Origin: Rhodocollybia butyracea
Taxonomy: Eukaryota > Basidiomycota > Agaricomycetes > Agaricales > Omphalotaceae
NCBI GenBank assembly: GCA_015501585.1
Contig: JADNRY010000012.1
Span: 496,001 to 560,000, forward strand
DNA length: 64,000 nt
Reading direction: 5' to 3'
Shown: positions 32,700-45,293 of the stretch, piece by piece
Layout: each line of letters starts with the position of its first letter
How positions within the stretch are numbered: the first letter of the stretch is position 1
Translations under genes and position numbers: made by a program
Notes under the pieces: generated by a model
Told to the model about the DNA's origin: nothing
What the model saw: only the letters and a program-made list of their open reading frames with translations
Databases searched by the model: none

Positions 32700-35528
32700 A
32701 TGTCTCTCTCAAACCTCTCTAGTGTTCCTCTCCTCACTGGGGCTAACTACCCCTCTTGGTCTAGCTCAATGACTGCGCTCCTTAGAGCCTCTTGTTGCTG
32801 GTCTGTTGTTTGTGGTTGAATCCTTTGCCCCAAACCAACATTCCACAAGGCAAATGCCTCTGAAATTGCCGCTGGCACTCACAAGTCTGGCAATGAAGTG
32901 GAGACCACCACTGCTGAATGGCAGAAAGAGATTGATGACTGGGACAGCCTTGATGACCAAGCCATGGGCTTAATTGCCCTCCGACTTCCTGACAACATCA
33001 GGGCTACTGTCCTAAAGTCTGAATCTGCTGAGACCTGGAAAGAAATCAACAGCAAGCCCAGCTCTGCCGGCACTTTTGGCATCTTCAAAGAGGCCATTAA
33101 CTTCCAAATTGATGGAAGAAACGACCCTACTCTTGCCTTAGCATCTTTAAACTCCACCTTCTCCCACCTTGATGGTTCTGGTCTCATTCTTCCCAAACCG
33201 GTAAAAGCTATGATTCTCTTGGCTGCTTTTCCCACTCAATGGGATAGTCTTGTGATGACAATCCTTTCTTGAGATGCTGCTCTCCTCACTCTGTCCAATA
33301 TTATGCCGATCATTCAGGATGAGTACTGCCACCACCAATCCAATGCTACCTCGCTTGCGGCCCGCATCTCCGGCATCAAACATCAATCTGACTCCAAGTC
33401 TTCTTGGAATGATCAGAAAAAGAAGAAAGACAACAAGAAGGGAGCACCTTACCCAGCCAGCAAACCTTCTAACGACTCGTCCTCTTCTTCCGACAAAGAC
33501 AAAAAGACCCGCCGTGGAAAGAAAGGAGGAAAAAGCAAAGAAAAGGCTCATAAATCGGCTGAAGTGGAGACTTCCAATGTCTCTAATTTTGCCACCTGCC
33601 TTGCCTCACACATTGAAGACAGCTTCCTCTGTGAAGCCTCCCACGACTCTGTCCTTGACAGGATGAAGATTGAGGAAGTAAAGGTCAATCTCTCTGATCA
33701 CCTCTGGCCTCAGACCAAAGTCGACATGGACATCGACAATAACAAGGAAATGTATGGCTCTGGAGACGAGCGCCTTATTTTCTGGCAAGCTTCCCTTAAT
33801 AGTTTTAAGGAAAAATTCACTGACCAATTGCACTCATTACAACAGATGTTCAATAATATGGCTGGAATATTGAACGGTCCAAATGGACCTTATGTATCAC
33901 ATTCTCCACGCTTCTTGAACTCTGTACCTCCTAGTGAGGGTAAATTAAATAAAATGGTTTCTAATGATGTGCATGGTGTGAATAAGAACCTTAGTCAGAT
34001 ATTTAACACATGGCTGCTTGATTCTGGTGCATCTGGATATCTTACCCCTTATTGGCAAGACTTTGTGTCTTATAAAGAATTCATACATCCGATACCTGTC
34101 CAGACTGCTGATGAACGTACATCAACCTTTATTGACACAGGGGGCAAGGACCGTGGCAGTTGAAAGGTGTTGCCCCAGGCAGTTGCCGGCAAAGCAATAA
34201 CTGTTGAATTCTTTTGATGTCCCTCGTAATATAAATTAGGTTAGGCCCTTGCACATGCCCATCTCGGCATTATAGCCGGCGTCTGTAACGATGTCTCCTG
34301 CTCATGCACTTGCGCTTATCCTGCTGCCGTTGTTCCTCGAGGACAGCTGGGGGTCATTTTATATATGCTTATGTGGTTGGATTTTGTCTGCTGCTCTCAT
34401 TCTTCCTGCCTTGTAAATGAATCTAGTAATTAATATATACTTTGTTGCTGAGCTTGCCCAAGAAATGTATATGTTCATTTCTTCTATGCTTAAAATCTTC
34501 ACCTGTGATGTTGTTGCACTCATAATATGGCTCATACTACTGCTACTATGATCCTTTCACATCAATGGTGCCAAAACGGTGCCTTGAACATAGGATCTCT
34601 CACTCAAACATGTCACTGGCCAGGACTAGCAAGGGAGCTGGAAGGGGGTTGGAAGGGAGTCCCATGCCAGGTCCCACACCATATTACTTACTATACTCCT
34701 GCCATACATAGGACCATAACATGCATGTAACGAGCCTTCCCTATTCCCCAATATGAATGCCTTTTGGCAGAATTCCAGTAGAGACCACACTTTCAAAGGT
34801 AGTAGTACTGTAGGCATCAAGGAACTCTTAGCTATAAATTCCTTTCAGACAATGTATCCTCAAGACCCTCAGTTGTTGTCAGCCTCTAATTGATAGTATG
34901 ATACTTGTTTGATACTTGTGTTCCGATGCCTGACAGTGCAGCTTGAAAATGTTAACTGTTGATTCCTACAAATGACTCTCTGTCTCCTGAGACACACCAG
35001 CAGTCCACAAGGAGAAGTGAGCCTGAGCCTCAGAGAGATACCTCAGAAATGCTAAGATCATATTGAAGGAGTGCCTATGGGCGCTCCGTATCAGAGTTTA
35101 CATTACGACAACAACTCAATTCAAGAACCGGTTATATACTTTGCTGGCAACTGCCTGGGGCAACACCTTTCAACTGCGTTAAACGCAGTTGCAATTCAAC
35201 TGCCACGGTCCCTGCCCACTGTGTGAAGGTGCTGGTACAGTCTACATTAGACATGACAACGGCAAAGGAAAAATCCTCATGACTAAGTTACACCCAGTGT
35301 TTTACCAACCACATTGCACATACCGACTTCTATCTGTTGGTTTATTAAATCAGGGTTGTTACACAACTATTAACATTGAAAAATCAGTTATTCGTAAGAC
35401 AGATGATGACTCAATAATCATGACCTTATATCCCAATAACGACAGGGATAATATTCACTGGCTAAAGGCTGATGTAGTGAAATCTGAGACCTATGATATC
35501 ATCTCCTAATGATTTTAACACCTGGCAT
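32700..35528 (+). pseudogene. Copia-2 gag-protease region, interrupted and truncated
   Basis: Gag begins MSLSNLSSVPLLTGANYPSW at 32700 and continues through IDDWDSLDDQAMGLIALRL with in-frame TGA at 32817 and 33270 (the latter within SRDAALL-type sequence, so probably CGA before). A Lys/Ser-rich segment follows. The aspartic protease motif WLLDSGASGYLT is at about 34010. A CACTA-like element splits the protease region (34136-35223). Beyond it the frame resumes with GTVYIRHDNGKGK and reaches the pre-integrase motif FNTWH before a MITE at 35529. Integrase, RT and RNase H are missing. A small frameshift lies near 35505. Confidence 0.85.
34136..35223. mobile_element. CACTA-like non-autonomous DNA element (1088 bp), TSD TGA
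   Basis: Terminal inverted repeats of about 50 bp start CACAGGGGGCAAGGACCGTG on the left and, inverted, CACAGTGGGCAGGGACCGTG on the right. The right repeat carries an extra 24-bp segment with its own small palindrome (AACTGCGTT-AAACGCAGTT). A 3-bp duplication TGA flanks it (34133-34135 and 35224-35226), and removing the element with one TGA restores the copia-2 frame exactly. CAC termini plus a 3-bp duplication fit the CACTA/CMC group. The interior has no transposase. Confidence 0.8.
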
Positions 35529-36195
35529 TAGAGATGTCCACGAGTCCAGATCCAAGTATACTTGGATCTGGAGCGCAAGTACTTGTGGCCTAAAAGGCCT
35601 GACTCGTGACCCACGGCTGACTTGTGGGAAACGGGTCACTGACTTGCAAGTATTACTTGTGGGTCTCACAAGTACTTGTGGATCCGCACACTAATCAAGT
35701 AGTTACAGCTATATTCACAAGTATTTACCATTATTTACTTGCATACAGTGATTGTACAGGGTATAATGCTATTAAAAACCTGTACTTTACTTGTTACACT
35801 AATTTCATACTATGGTATGAAGTAAAAATGTACTGACAGTTAGGCTTTGGATTGTAGACAGCCTACGGCGATTGGGCGCTAAAATAAGCGCTCAGTTGCT
35901 GTGAGCTGTCTACAACCTCAAACCTGTGTGGCAGTACTTGATAAGTACTATAATAAATATGATACTATTAATTACTGTAAGTTTTGATCACCAACAACAA
36001 ATATATGAGTTCATATTGCTTGCACAAGTCACACAAGTACTTGCAAGTCAACCAAAAATTGCAAATGTCTGACTTGTGACCCGTGCCTGACCCGTGGGAA
36101 ATGGATCCTGGGATCCGCGAGTCACATACTTGCGGGTTTTCCCACGGATCTTACCTGCGAGTACTTGTGAAGACTTGGACTTGTGGACATCTCTA
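35529..36195 (+). mobile_element. hAT-type MITE (667 bp), mismatched flanks
   Basis: Full ends TAGAGATGTCCACGAGTCC and TTGGACTTGTGGACATCTCTA, with a central hairpin at 35851-35916. The left flank is copia-2 sequence and the right flank is repeat X. The 8-bp flanks (CCTGGCAT and GATACCAT) do not match, so the copy is a recombination junction rather than a simple insertion. Confidence 0.8.
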
Positions 36196-37087
36196 GATAC
36201 CATCCAGGACTTGCAATGCACAATTCATCACTTTTCAGTCCAGCGTGCTTCATCACCGTACCGTGCGGTCCTGCTATTACTGTCATAGGTACTCTATCAT
36301 GTCCTTAACAAATCGCAAAAAGAATCGAAGCGCTACCTATCTTTGTTCTTCCGCGATTCCATTTTGAAATCCAGCACTCTAACTTGGACTTTGCATTTCG
36401 AGTTTTTCAGCACATGACCACCTCTGGTCAGCTGCCACTTTGGACAGATGATCAGCCAGTGTCCATGTTGAGTTTCTAGTTCTTACAGGTGCCGGAGTTC
36501 CGAGCAGAGGCCTGTGAGAACATGATTAGAAATCTGACAAGGTCCTGTGCTTCTTTCCTTCCTTCTCCCACCATCAACTTCGCTTCTGGTGACTGGTAAG
36601 GACATCTGTCCACTCTATACAGCTCTGATAGCTCAAACATCGCCTCACAGCACCTCATTTTGACTGCACAGACTCTAGCTTTTGCTCACAGAGTCTCAGA
36701 TCAAAGGAATTGGTGCGCTTTTTTACTGATCTAACTGATCTTTCACTGAACAGAGCCCATAACACATCCATAACAGATCTATACACATCTACAGCCTCTG
36801 AAGTCGACCTAGTTGTCAGATCTTGGATATCAGGGCTCTCAATCTTGCTTGATCAAGTCAATTTTTCATCACCCTCCCTCCTCTCCCTCTTTCTATCTTG
36901 ATGTAACTGTACAAACCAATGTATGTTTGTTTTGTCCTTTCTTTTCAACTCTGTTTGTAGTATGCATTCCTTTAGTTACTTACATGCATATATTCAGTAC
37001 ATAGCACTTCATGATCCGCTTAATTTATGGGCCTGTGGCCTGAGTTTTGGCTAACTTATTCACTACTGAGTGATGAAAGGCATAGGT
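36196..37087 (+). repeat. Repeat X, copy 2 (left end missing)
   Basis: Matches 49251-50224 from GATACCATCCAGGACTTGC to the terminal GATGAAAGGCATAGG. About 60 bp of the left end is replaced by the MITE. No gene. It contains the conserved short minus-strand frames described for the 49192 copy. Confidence 0.75.
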
Positions 37088-37170
37088 GTATAGAATCTAG
37101 ATGTAGTCAATTATGCCATTTGCTAGTAGTCTTATGATACATAGCTTGTACACTGCCTTGCAGTACCTAT

Positions 37171-37465
37171 TGTTGGCATTAGCAATTGGACCCTGGTTAC
37201 ATCATTCTAGTACTAAGACTAACCGCTTCAGTACAACATGAATGTGGGCCAGTTGAGTGACTAACAATCCTCATAGTGATATATGGCTTAACATCCATAC
37301 TCTAACCATCGGCACTATAGCTCAGTTGGTTAGAGCACCAGTCTAGAGTACTGTGTGGTCGCTGGTTCAATCCCAGCTAGTGTCAACATTTATTTCCCTC
37401 CTGTTTCAAGGTCACTTGATTTGGGACAAGGTACTCCTTGATCCTGGTCACCTGATTCTCTAACA
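37171..37465 (+). mobile_element. Solo LTR of tRNA-carrying miniature retroelement, TSD CCTAT
   Basis: A 295-bp LTR starting TGTTGGCATTAGC and ending CTCTAACA, nearly identical to both LTRs of the complete element at 44800-45449. The exact 5-bp duplication CCTAT (37166-37170, 37466-37470) shows this was an independent retroelement integration. The tRNA-like sequence sits 140 bp from the LTR start. Confidence 0.9.
37311..37384 (+). tRNA. tRNA-like sequence inside an LTR
   Basis: 74 nt folding as a cloverleaf. The acceptor is GGCACTA/TAGTGTC with one G-U pair. The D arm is GCTC..GAGC and the T arm GCTGG-TTCAATC-CCAGC. The anticodon stem has four pairs and one mismatch. The A box TAGCTCAGTTGG is perfect and the B box GGTTCAATCC nearly so. 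The anticodon position reads AGA (Ser), but the variable loop is short, unlike serine tRNAs. It is better read as a pol III promoter unit derived from a tRNA than as a decoding tRNA. No T-run terminator lies directly downstream. Confidence 0.7.
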
Positions 37466-37579
37466 CCTATGAACATTACCTATAGAATTACCACACAGAC
37501 TCCGTCTTCTAGGGTACATTATGCACATGTATATGCACTATGTTTAGCAGTACAAGTAGACTCATACATTTTTATAGGG

Positions 37580-38812
37580 CCTATGCCTTTCATCACTCAG
37601 GAGTGAATAAGTTAGCCAAAACTCAGGCCACAGGCCCATAAATTAAGCGGATCATGAAGTGCTATGTACTGAATACATGCATGTAAGTAACTAAAGGAAT
37701 GCATACTACAAAACAGAGTTGAAAAAAAAAAAAAAAAACAAACATACTGTTGAAGGGAACTGCACTTGTTGAAGTTAAACACACTGGAGCGCCCTTCAGC
37801 TAACCCAAGCAGTGTGATACCCATCTTAGTACAGCGTTGTTATGCTCAGTATGATGACTATAGTGTTGTACTAATAGCCTTATAGTTCCTCAGTACTCCA
37901 ATAGACAGCAAACAATGAACTGAATCAAAGATATGTGAATATTGATTTGGACTCTTTCTAACTATGTAAGGAATAGGCAGTTGTTTGGTTCTATTTGTAC
38001 TGAAACGCATGAGGCATGAAAATAGGTGTCCACAATTGTGCGCGCATAGATATTTTCAACAGTCACCACTCAAACTGAGAAAATATCTTGCAAACTGAAC
38101 AAATGAATATTAAAAAGTAAACTAGGGCAGATATGTTGAACATGGTAACAAAAGATTACTATAAACGTACATAGTTTAGAGACGGAATATGAGCATGGGA
38201 CATCGCTTATGTAAGCAGTAAGTGTTCTATCACTATATACACTCAAAACATACATTGGTTTGTACAGTTACATCAAGATAGAAAGAGGGAGAGGAGGGAG
38301 GGTGATGAAAAATTGACTTGATCAAGCAAGATTGAGAGCCCTGATATCCAAGATCTGACAACTAGGTCGACTTCAGAGGCTGTAGATGTGTATAGATCTG
38401 TTATGGATGTGTTATGGGCTCTGTTCAGTGAAAGATCAGTTAGATCAGTAAAAAAGCGCACCAATTCCTTTGATCTGAGACTCTGTGAGCAAAAGCTAGA
38501 GTCTGTGCAGTTAAAAGGAGGTGCTGTGAGGCAATGTTTGAGCTATCAGAGCTGTATAGAGTGGACAGATGTTCTGCTCGGAACTCCAGCACCTGTAAGA
38601 ACTAGAAACTCAACATGGACACTGGCTGATCATCTGTCCAAAGTGGCAGCTGACCAGAAGTGGTCATGTGCTGAAAAACTCAAAATGCCAAGTTAGAGTG
38701 CTGGATTTTGAAAATGAAATCGCGGAAGAACGAAGATAGGTAGCGCTTCGATTCTTTTCGCGATTTGTTAAGGACATGATAGAGTACCTATGACAGTAAT
38801 AGCAGGACCGCA
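37580..38812 (-). repeat. Repeat X, copy 3, inverted, split by a solo LTR
   Basis: It begins with the inverted end CCTATGCCTTTCATCACTC and contains an A-run of about 17 (about 37722-37738). It continues after the LTR from CATTGGTTTGTACAG to the copia-1 junction at about 38812. The empty-site sequence is seen intact at 36901-36940. Confidence 0.75.
37748..38248 (-). repeat. Copia-1 solo LTR, TSD CATAC
   Basis: About 500 bp from TGTTGAAGGGAACTGC to ACACTCAAAA. The last dinucleotide CA is mutated. CATAC lies on both sides (37743-37747 and 38249-38253). It is inserted in repeat X. Confidence 0.9.
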
Positions 38813-40271
38813 CCAAGTGCAGTCTCCTCCAACAGGTTATGGGCCCCGTGTTCTAACTGTGCATTTCGTTGTTGTGTTCTTGTTACCTCTTTACTTGTGC
38901 GCTCCTCAATAGTTCTATACTATTGTTGTCTTTCTACACTATCAATTGGCTCAGTTGGCTTGTTGGCTCAGTTGGCTATTATCACTATGTCTTTCACTTC
39001 TACCACTTCCAACCCATCTTTCAAAGTTCTTACCAAGGACAACTACAATGATTGGGTTGGTAATATGAAGGCATCTCTGATGTCTCAAGGTTTATGGAGA
39101 CTAGTATCTGGCAAAGAGGCTAAGCCCTCAGATCCAGCTCTGTTGGACAAGTGGGAAATTAAAGCTGAAAAGGCTGCTGGATTGATTTTCCTTGCTGTCA
39201 GCTCGCCTCAGCAGGTGCCTATTAAGGCATACCAAGAGGATCCCATTGCTATGTGGAGCATTCTAGAGAAACAGCATGTGTCAAAGAAGCCTGGTGCTAG
39301 GTTTAATGCCTACAATGCACTCTTCACTATCACAAAGCTGGCTGATGAATCTCTCATGGACATGGCCTCTAGAGTGGAAGCTGCTATGGCTGACATTCAA
39401 AATCTTCGACCCACTGTTGCTCTATTGTCTCTGGATCCACTGGCTTCACATTGGACTCACTTGACTCTGAGCTTCAATCAATGGCTCTCATTCGTGCACT
39501 CCCTGAGGAGTATAAACATCTATCATCCAACCTGCTTATGCAGGACAATCTTGACAAAGACATGATTCTTGCTGCTTTCCTTGCTGAACAGCAGAATCAA
39601 GCTCATGCTGAGCAGTCTGTCAATCGAGCGCAAGCAGCACAGTCTGCACAACAGAAGAAGAAAGGTGGATATGGAAAGAACAAGTTTCCACCTAGGGTTG
39701 GTGAACCTAGAAACTTTTGTGCCCATTGTGGAATCAAAGGTGTACATTGGCCGGAAGACTGTCCCAGTCATCCTAACAAAAAGCAAGGCATTAAAGCCAA
39801 TAAAGCCAAGGTTACAGAGGTGGATACTGAAGGAGTTTCGGAAAATGCTGGTTGTGCTAGTGCAAGTACTCTTAATGGACTCTCTTCTTCACATTTTGCT
39901 GATATTATGGAATGGAATACAGACACAGGCGCCACTTCTCATATGACACCTCATAAACACTGGATTCAAAATTACACTCCTCACAGAGTCCCTATTCGTC
40001 TTGCAGATCATACTGTAGTGTATTCAGAAGGCATTGGCAAAGTTTTATTTACACCTGTTGTTAATGGCAAAGAAGTTACAGATGTTTTGTTTTCTAGAGT
40101 ATTACATGTCCCTGCACTTAATAATAATCTCCTCTCAGTTCTTTACTTGACTAAACACAAAGGCTTTACTGTACAAATTCTTAGAGATACTATGGAGTTC
40201 TCACTTAATGGTTCTGTCCTGTTCACTGCTTCAGTTAATAATAAATCGGTTGGTTATCTTAATGGACATAC
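38813..40271 (+). pseudogene. Copia-1 copy A: LTR tail, PBS, gag and protease, truncated
   Basis: Only the last 22 bp of the 5' LTR remain. The primer-binding site GGTTATGGGCCC at 38835 follows. Gag starts MSFTSTTSNPSFKVLTKDNY at 38987. One missing C near 39421 shifts the frame, after which gag continues to a zinc knuckle CAHCGIKGVHWPEDC and the protease motif WNTDTGATSHMT. The frame is cut at 40271, just after the VGYLNGHT-type segment, by an LTR in the opposite orientation. The rest of pol is absent from this copy. Confidence 0.9.
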
Positions 40272-40769
40272 TGTTGGAGGAAACTGCACTTGTTGAAGTT
40301 AAACACACTGGAGCGCCCTTCAGCTAACCCAAGCAGTGTGATACCCGTCTTAGTACAGCGTTGTTATGCTCAGTATAACGACTATAGTGTTGTACTAATA
40401 GCTTTATAGTTCCTCAGTACTCCAATAGACAGCAAACAATGAACTGAATCAAAGATATGTGAATATTGATTTGGACTCTTTCTAACTAAGTTTAAGGAAT
40501 CAGGTAGTTGTTTGGTTCTATTTGTACTGAAACGCATGAGGCGTGAAAATAGGTGTCCACAATTGTGCGCGCATACATATTTTCAACAGTCACACTCAAA
40601 CTGAAGAAATAACTCTAAAACTAAGTAAACTAGGCAAAATAGTGAACTAGAAGGAATATGAAGAATGTAATCAAACTTTACTATAAAAGTATATACTTTA
40701 GAGATGGAATATGGTCGTGGGAAGGTGATTAGGTAAGCAGATGTGTGACAGCACTATGTACACTCAACA
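40272..40769 (-). repeat. Copia-1 LTR, recombinant flanks
   Basis: 498 bp, from TGTTGGAGGAAACTGC to GTACACTCAACA. The left flank CATAC is copia-1 pol, whose uninterrupted sequence is at 42226-42236. The right flank is repeat X and does not repeat CATAC, so two insertions have recombined at the LTR. Its right third diverges from the other copies. Confidence 0.85.
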
Positions 40770-41516
40770 AAAACATCGATCTAAGCGCACTGAGAGCCCT
40801 GATATTCAAGATCTGACAACTAGGTCGACTTCAGAGGCTGTAGATGTGTATAGATCTGTTATGGATGTGTTGTGGGCTCTGTTCAGTGAAAGATCAGATA
40901 GATCAGTGAAAAAGCGCACCAATTCCTTTGATCTGAGACTCTGTGAGCAAGAGCTACAGTCTGTGCAGTCAAAAGGAGGTGCTGTGAGGCGATGTTTGAG
41001 CTATCAGAGCTGTATAGAGTGGACAGATGTCCTTACCAGTCACCAGAAGCGAAGTTGATGGTGGGGGAAGGAAGGAAAGAAGCACAGGGCCTTGTCTGAT
41101 TTCTAATCATGTTCACACAGGCCACTGCTCGGAACTCCGGCACCTGATAGAACTAGAAACTCGACAGGGACACTGGCTGATCATCTGTCCAAAGTGGCAG
41201 CTGACCAGAGGTGGTCATGTGCTGAAAAACTCGAAATGCAAAGTCCAAGTTAGAGTGCAGGATTTCGAAAATGGAATCGCGGAAGAACGAAGATAGGTGG
41301 CGCTTCGATTCTTTTCGCGATTTGTTAAGGACATGATAGAGTACCTATGACAGTAATAGCAGGTCCGCACGGTACTGCGATGAGGCGCGGCAGACTTGCA
41401 ATGAATTCATGTGCACTGAAAAGTGATGAATTGTGCATTGCAAGTCCTGGATGGTATCTGTTGTTTGCAGAGGCCTTCAGAAAGTCTCCCTACCCTTGGA
41501 ATCCGCCTTCATGTCG
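40770..41516 (-). repeat. Repeat X, copy 4, inverted and shortened
   Basis: Matches the inverse of 49192-49930, ending with the inverted terminus TCCGCCTTCATGTC. It joins copia-1 gag at a short ACAAAGACATG overlap. It carries two plus-strand frames (40741-41058 and 41027-41296) that are conserved in the other copies. Confidence 0.75.
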
Positions 41517-44500
41517 AACAAAGACATGATTCTTGCTGCTTTCCTTGCTGAACAGCAGAATCAAGCTCATGCTGAGCAGTCTGTCAATCGAGCGCAAGCA
41601 GCACAGTCTGCACAACAGAAGAAGAAAGGTGGATATGGAAACAACAAGTTTCCACCTAGGGTTGGTGAACCTAGAAACTTTTGTGCCCATTGTGGAATCA
41701 AAGGTGTACATTGGCCGGAAGACTGTCCCAGTCATCCTAACAAAAAGAAAGGCATTAAAGCCAATAAAGCCAAGGTTACAGAGGTGGATACTGAAGGAGT
41801 TTTGGAAAATGCTGGTTGTGCTAGTGCAAGTACTCTTAATGGACTCTCTTCTTCACATTTTGCTGATATTATGGAATGGAATACAGACACAGGCGCCACT
41901 TCTCATATGACACCTCATAAACACTGGATTCGAAATTACACTCCTCACAGAGTCCCTATTCGTCTTGCAGATCATACTGTAGTGTATTCAGAAGGCATTG
42001 GCAAAGTTTTATTTACACCTGTTGTTAATGGCAAAGAAGTTACAGATGTTTTGTTTTCTAGAGTATTACATGTCCCTGCACTTAATAATAATCTCCTCTC
42101 AGTTCTTTACTTGACTAAACACAAAGGCTTTACTGTACAAATTCTTAGAGATACTATGGAGTTCTCACTTAATGGTTCTGTCCTGTTCACTGCTTCAGTT
42201 AATAATAAATCTGTTGGTTATCTTATTGGACATACTGTTAGTACAGAAGCTGAATGTGCACATGTTGGGTCGACTCTACCTCTTGATCTTGAGCTGTGGC
42301 ATAGGCGCTTCTTTCACTACAATCTGAGTGATGTTAGCAAGCTGTCTAAAAATCGGTTGGTTGAGGGCTTTAAACTCGATTCTAGTGCAAAGCCAGACCC
42401 AGTATGTGAACCATGTCTTGGTGGAAAGATGCATGCCAATCCTTTTCCTAGCAGTGAAACTCGTGCTTTTGAAATTTTAGAACTTGTTCATATGGATGTA
42501 CATGATACTGGTGTAATCTCGCCTTCTGGCTACCGCTATTGGATCCCCTTTATATGCGACAAATCACGCTTCAGAGCAGTTGTACTACTCAAAAAGAAGA
42601 GTGAAGCTTTTGGTGCATTCAAGCGGTTTAAGGCCTGGGCGAAAATTCTACTGGTAAAAAGATCAAAAGATTAGACATGACAAAGGTGGCGAGTTTATAT
42701 CCAAGGAATTTGAACAGTTCTTACAGCACGAGGGTATTGAAGTTACAAAGAACAACTAGGAATCGACCTCAGCAGAATGGAGTTGCTGAACGGCTTAACC
42801 GGACATTGGGTGAATTACTGACTGCTATGCTACTTGAATCGGGTTTACCAAAGACATTTTGGGCTGAATGCCTGGCTGCGCTTGTTTATGTGTTAAATCG
42901 ATGCCCAACGTCTGCTGTTCCAGATGTCACTCCTTTTGAAGCCTGGTATAAAATTAAGCCTAAAGTCGACAATCTGCGTGTCTGGGGATGCATTGCTTAT
43001 GTGCATATTCAAAAGGACAAGAGGCCTCACTTTGGTTCACATATGGAGAAGTGTGTGTTTATTGGGTACCCTGAGGGAGTTAAAGGCTGGAAGTTCTGGA
43101 ATCCGGTCACTAAAAAGGTCATTATCAGTGAACGTGCAGAATTCGACGAAAGATTCATGTATGGATCCAAGTCACCTAATCAGCCTGCCCTTCGTCGAGA
43201 CCATACTCCTGCGACTAGTTCTGAACCATCTGCTACTCCCAAACCACCAGCCAGTACCACTAAGGACTTGTTCACACCTCCTTCTCAATATGATGACTCC
43301 GAATCTGAACCTGACTCTGTGGATGAAGAGGATATGCCTCCCCTTAACCACCCACCCGCCCCTGCTCTTGATCCTGAACCAGAACCAGAAATACCAGTAA
43401 CTGAGGATGACGAATCTGATGGGCAACCCTTAGCTTTGAGACGACCTGCTCGTGCTCGCAAACCTCCTGGTAGATGGTGGGAAGTCATACCCGCTTCTCA
43501 GGGCAATGCCCACAACAACGAGCCTGATGACTCTGACAACTACGATGGTGATGTAGAGGAACAAGGACATGCTGCAGCAGCTTGTGTAGAACCTCATAAT
43601 TATCGAGATGCTATGCGCAGTCCTGAAGCCTTTAAATGGGAAGAAGCAATGAACGACGAGATCTCTGCTCATCTTGCTAATGGCACTTGGGACATCATTG
43701 ACTTACCACCAGGAGAGAAAGCTATTGGGTCGACTTGGGTATTTCGCATTAAACACAATGCTGATGGCTCTATTGAGCGGTTTAAAGCACGCTTGTGTGC
43801 TCAAGGCTTCAGCCAAAGACCTGGATTCGACTATCTCGAAACCTATGCTTCAACTCTCCGCTGGTCCTCATTACGCATTGTACTTGCTCTTGCCGCCATT
43901 GATGATATGGAGCTTCGCTCTGTTGATATCTCACATGCGTTTATCAATTCTGATATTGACACTACTATCTACATGAGACAGCCCGAGGGTTTCAAGCAAG
44001 GTGGACCAGAGAAAGTTTGCAGGCTAAACAAGTCCCTATATGGGTTAAAGCAGTCGCCCCGTCTTTGGAGTGAGAAACTCTGTGGTGTGTTTGCCAAGCT
44101 TGGCTTTAAACGCCTAGAGTCTGATCCATGCGTTTACATGTTTCAACGCGGTAACCTTAAAGTGATTGTTCGAGTTTGGGTAGATGATATCACTCTTGCT
44201 TGTAAAGACTCTGGTGTAATAGATCAATTTGTGCATGATCTACAGAAAGAACTTAAACTCCGTGACTTGGGCAGTACCGACTTCTTACTTGGATTGGGAA
44301 TCAGACGTGACCGCCAAAATCATAAACTCTATCTTAATGCCCGGCAATACATCCTTCGCAAACTCGACGAATTTGGCATGCAGGACTCTAAACCTGTTCA
44401 CACTCCCATGAATCCCAATGTAACACTCTCTAAAGATGACTGCCCACAAACACCAGAGGAGCAAGAAGAGATGATCAACATCCCCTACATGTCGGCAGTT

Positions 44501-44519
44501 GGCTCCCTATTGTTCTTAG
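41517..44519 (+). pseudogene. Copia-1 copy B: gag end to reverse transcriptase
   Basis: The order is gag C-terminus, zinc knuckle CAHCGIKGVHWPEDC, protease WNTDTGATSHMT and pre-integrase LELWHRRFFHYN. The integrase core follows, with VHMDVHDTG and, after a frameshift near 42640-42720, RPQNGVAERLNRTL. RT contains KARLCAQGFSQRPG, VDISHAFINSDI and the catalytic VDD in RVWVDDITLA. It breaks at 44519 after GSLLFLA and is joined to an inverted RNase H of another copy. The 5' end is lost at repeat X. RT and integrase halves are otherwise open, so this copy was probably active recently. Confidence 0.92.
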
Positions 44520-44939
44520 CCAGAGAAGCGACTTCATACCCAAGCTCATTGAGAAGAGAACGTATTGCCAACACTTCTTTGCCCACCGCATTTGAAGCCA
44601 CAAACTCGGCTTCAGTAGAGGATAGAGTAACCACAGGTTGTAGTTTACTACTCCAGCTAACAGCACCTGATCCAACCTTTATGATGTATCCAGTCTTTGT
44701 TGCCACCCAAGTCTGCATCACCAATAGCTGTGATCAGATCGGGGGCATCAGGATCTGGTCCTAGTTCCAACTCATAGTCAAGAGATCCTTTCAAGTAACT
44801 GTTGGCATTAGCAATTGGACCCTGGTTACATCATTCTAGTACTAAGACTAACCGCTTCAGTACAACATGAATGTGGGCCAGTTGAGTGACTAACAATCCT
44901 GATAGTGATATATGGCTTAACATCCATACTCTAACCATT

Positions 44940-45013
44940 GGCACTATAGCTCAGTTGGTTAGAGCACCAGTCTAGAGTACTGTGTGGTCGCTGGTTCAAT
45001 CCCAGCTAGTGTC
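44940..45013 (+). tRNA. tRNA-like sequence in left LTR of the miniature element
   Basis: Identical in plan to 37311-37384: perfect A box TAGCTCAGTTGG, B box GGTTCAATCC, full acceptor and T stems. Probably a pol III promoter embedded in the LTR. Confidence 0.7.
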
Positions 45014-45293
45014 AACATTTATTTCCCTCCTGTTTCAAGGTCACTTGATTTGGGACAAGGTACTCCTTGATCCTGGTCACCTGATTTCTCTAACATGGTA
45101 GCAGCAAATTGTTGTAATTGGAGTTTCCTAACCCGGCTCCAATTGGGGGGTTGTGTTGGCATTAGCAATTGGACCCTGGTTACATCATTCTAGTACTAAG
45201 ACTAACCGCTTCAGTACAACATGAATGTGGGCCAGTTGAGTGACTAACAATCCTCATAGTGATATATGGCTTAACATCCATACTCTAACCATC

